Shown piece after piece: positions 6,268-6,738 of a stretch of DNA of 6,738 nucleotides; the first letter of the stretch is position 1, and the number at the start of each line of letters is the position of its first letter. Made by a program: the position numbers and the translations under genes. The stretch is taken from positions 1 through 6,738 of the forward strand of contig JANNRR010000180.1 of assembly GCA_031401675.1 (NCBI GenBank). The letters run 5' to 3'. Under the pieces are notes generated by a model, which had not been told where the DNA came from, did no database searches, and saw only the letters and a list, made by a program, of their open reading frames with translations. The DNA comes from JANNRR01 sp031401675 (GTDB lineage: Bacteria; Pseudomonadota; Alphaproteobacteria; Rhodobacterales; Rhodobacteraceae).

Positions 6268-6507
6268 ATGGCAGAGGCGGGCATCACCGGGATCAGGCTG
6301 ACCGCCGATACCAAGCGGATCGAACTGCCGGACGGGTCGGTGATCACCAGGCAATCGACATTCGTGATCAACGGCGTGACAAGGACGGTGGCGAACACGA
6401 CGCTGATGGCGGAGGCGGATGGCTATCGGGTGGTGCTTGCATTTCAGCTGCGGAATGGCAATTTTGAAAGATATCCAGAAAGGACCAACCGTGCTCAAGC
6501 GGCATAG
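6268..6507 (+). pseudogene. Fragment resembling the repeat region of large RTX-type secreted proteins
   Basis: A 79-residue open frame. Residues 1-56 read AEAGITGIRLTADTKRIELP, then DGSVITRQSTFVINGVTRTV and ANTTLMAEADGYRVV. This beta-rich, Asp/Gly/Thr-rich pattern resembles segments between calcium-binding repeats of very large RTX-like exoproteins of Rhodobacterales, recalled from general family knowledge and not verified here. The tail LAFQLRNGNFERYPERTNRAQAA has a different character, suggesting a second junction near 6435. No plausible ribosome binding site precedes the ATG, and the family-like frame appears directly after the IS3 remnant, so this is an internal piece of a bigger gene rather than a small gene. 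The tail overlaps the next small frame by 17 bases and could be the native C-terminus of another lost gene. Confidence 0.45.
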
Positions 6508-6616
6508 AAACTCGAATCATTCTCGATTGTCGCTCGAGAGCCGATGGCCGATCTTACCAGCTATCTGCTTGCTTGGCGCGCTTTTCATTTGCGTTCCGCT
6601 AGTGTTCCGAGTCTGA
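6491..6616 (+). pseudogene. Short open frame with one membrane segment, cut by the IS630-like element
   Basis: GTG at 6491 has GAAAGGA (6478-6484) six bases upstream. The frame gives 41 residues: a basic start VLKRHRNSNHSR, then a hydrophobic segment WPILPAICLLGALFICVPLV. The last four residues and the TGA stop (6614-6616) lie to the right of the TA at 6600-6601, inside the IS630-like end, so the original gene continued further. A basic N-terminus followed by an LPAxxLLGxLFxxVPL-type first membrane helix resembles the start of polyamine- or sugar-type ABC permeases (PotB-like), but 37 native residues are too few to name it. Confidence 0.35.
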
Positions 6617-6738
6617 CACTTGTTACCGATTTCCCCTGATTTCATCGAGGGCATCAAGCGCACGGCGTTCGCGGGCGATGATGTCATCGGCGGTCTTGCT
6701 CCAGACAAAGGGCTTCGGCTTTGCGTTGTGCAGCAGGA
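6602..6738 (-). mobile_element. IS630-like insertion sequence end (continues beyond the right edge)
   Basis: The 3' end of an IS630-type transposase lies on the minus strand, followed by a ~20-base non-coding tip, GTGTTCCGAGTCTGACACTT in plus orientation, that begins right after TA at 6600-6601. IS630/Tc1-type elements target and duplicate TA, which fits. The opposite end is outside the window, so the terminal repeats and the TA duplication are unconfirmed. Confidence 0.6.
6623..6738 (-). CDS. IS630-family transposase, C-terminal end (partial at the right edge)
   Basis: A minus-strand frame open from the window edge to TAA at 6623-6625 gives about 37 residues: LLHNAKPKPFVWSKTADDII, then ARERRALDALDEIRGNR. 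The HNAxPKPFxWxKTADxI block is the typical C-terminal signature of IS630-family DDE transposases. The catalytic DDE residues would lie further right, outside the window. Whether the full element is intact cannot be judged. It has inserted into the short membrane-segment frame to its left. Confidence 0.75.
   Translation of the reverse strand, partial: LLHNAKPKPFVWSKTADDIIARERRALDALDEIRGNR

Noticed and set aside
6073..6498. Minus-strand open frame of 141 codons across the IS3 remnant
   Set aside because: It is out of frame with the transposase: the IS3 C-terminal motifs are read in a neighbouring frame ending at 6068, and this frame shows no family similarity.
6521..6539. Inverted repeat TCTCGA/TCGAGA near the short membrane-segment frame
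   Set aside because: Only 6-bp arms within a possible coding frame and no T-run; not distinguishable from chance.

Overview
The window is very GC-rich on its left three quarters, with G/C-ending codons, GTG starts, translational overlaps, a (NAD/FAD oxidoreductase)-SelD fusion, a CoxG-family protein and an alphaproteobacterial-type elongator tRNA-Met. This suits an alphaproteobacterium, probably of the Rhodobacterales (inferred from gene content and style, not from a database match). To the right of the tRNA the base composition drops visibly and the genes are broken, as expected of acquired DNA.

Layout. Positions 1-5026 carry four genes, all on the minus strand and read right to left: a selD fusion (2825-5026), a coxG-like SRPBCC gene (2267-2722), an ABC ATPase (1312-1983) and an FtsX-type permease (1-1315, running off the left edge). 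The ATPase and permease overlap by 4 bases and form one export or lipoprotein-type ABC system. selD and coxG are about 100 bases apart. The 283-base gap between coxG and the ATPase holds a tandem decamer repeat and a strong hairpin, so the ABC pair may be a separate transcription unit.

Positions 5195-5271 hold a complete plus-strand tRNA-Met (CAU) with encoded CCA. It is followed by a classic tRNA-associated integration module: a 165-base leader with a hairpin and four copies of a GTACCCCC-like motif, then the 5' half of a P4-type tyrosine integrase (5437-6030).

The integrase is cut off by the end of an IS3-family element (from 6028), whose first bases supply its stop codon. Only the last 232 bases of that IS survive. 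They are joined to a fragment resembling the repeat region of large RTX-type secreted proteins (about 6260-6435), then to a short open frame with one hydrophobic segment (6491-6616). That frame is in turn interrupted at a TA by the end of an IS630-like element that runs off the right edge. Positions 5272-6738 are therefore a graveyard of mobile-element pieces at the tRNA-proximal edge of a probable genomic island.

The intact chromosomal part suggests selenium activation: the SelD domain makes selenophosphate and the fused flavoprotein may supply or handle the selenium donor. Next to it is a CoxG-type factor usually linked to molybdenum hydroxylases. Whether the two are functionally connected is open. 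No selenium-using gene (selA, selB, selU/mnmH, yqeB/yqeC) is in the window.
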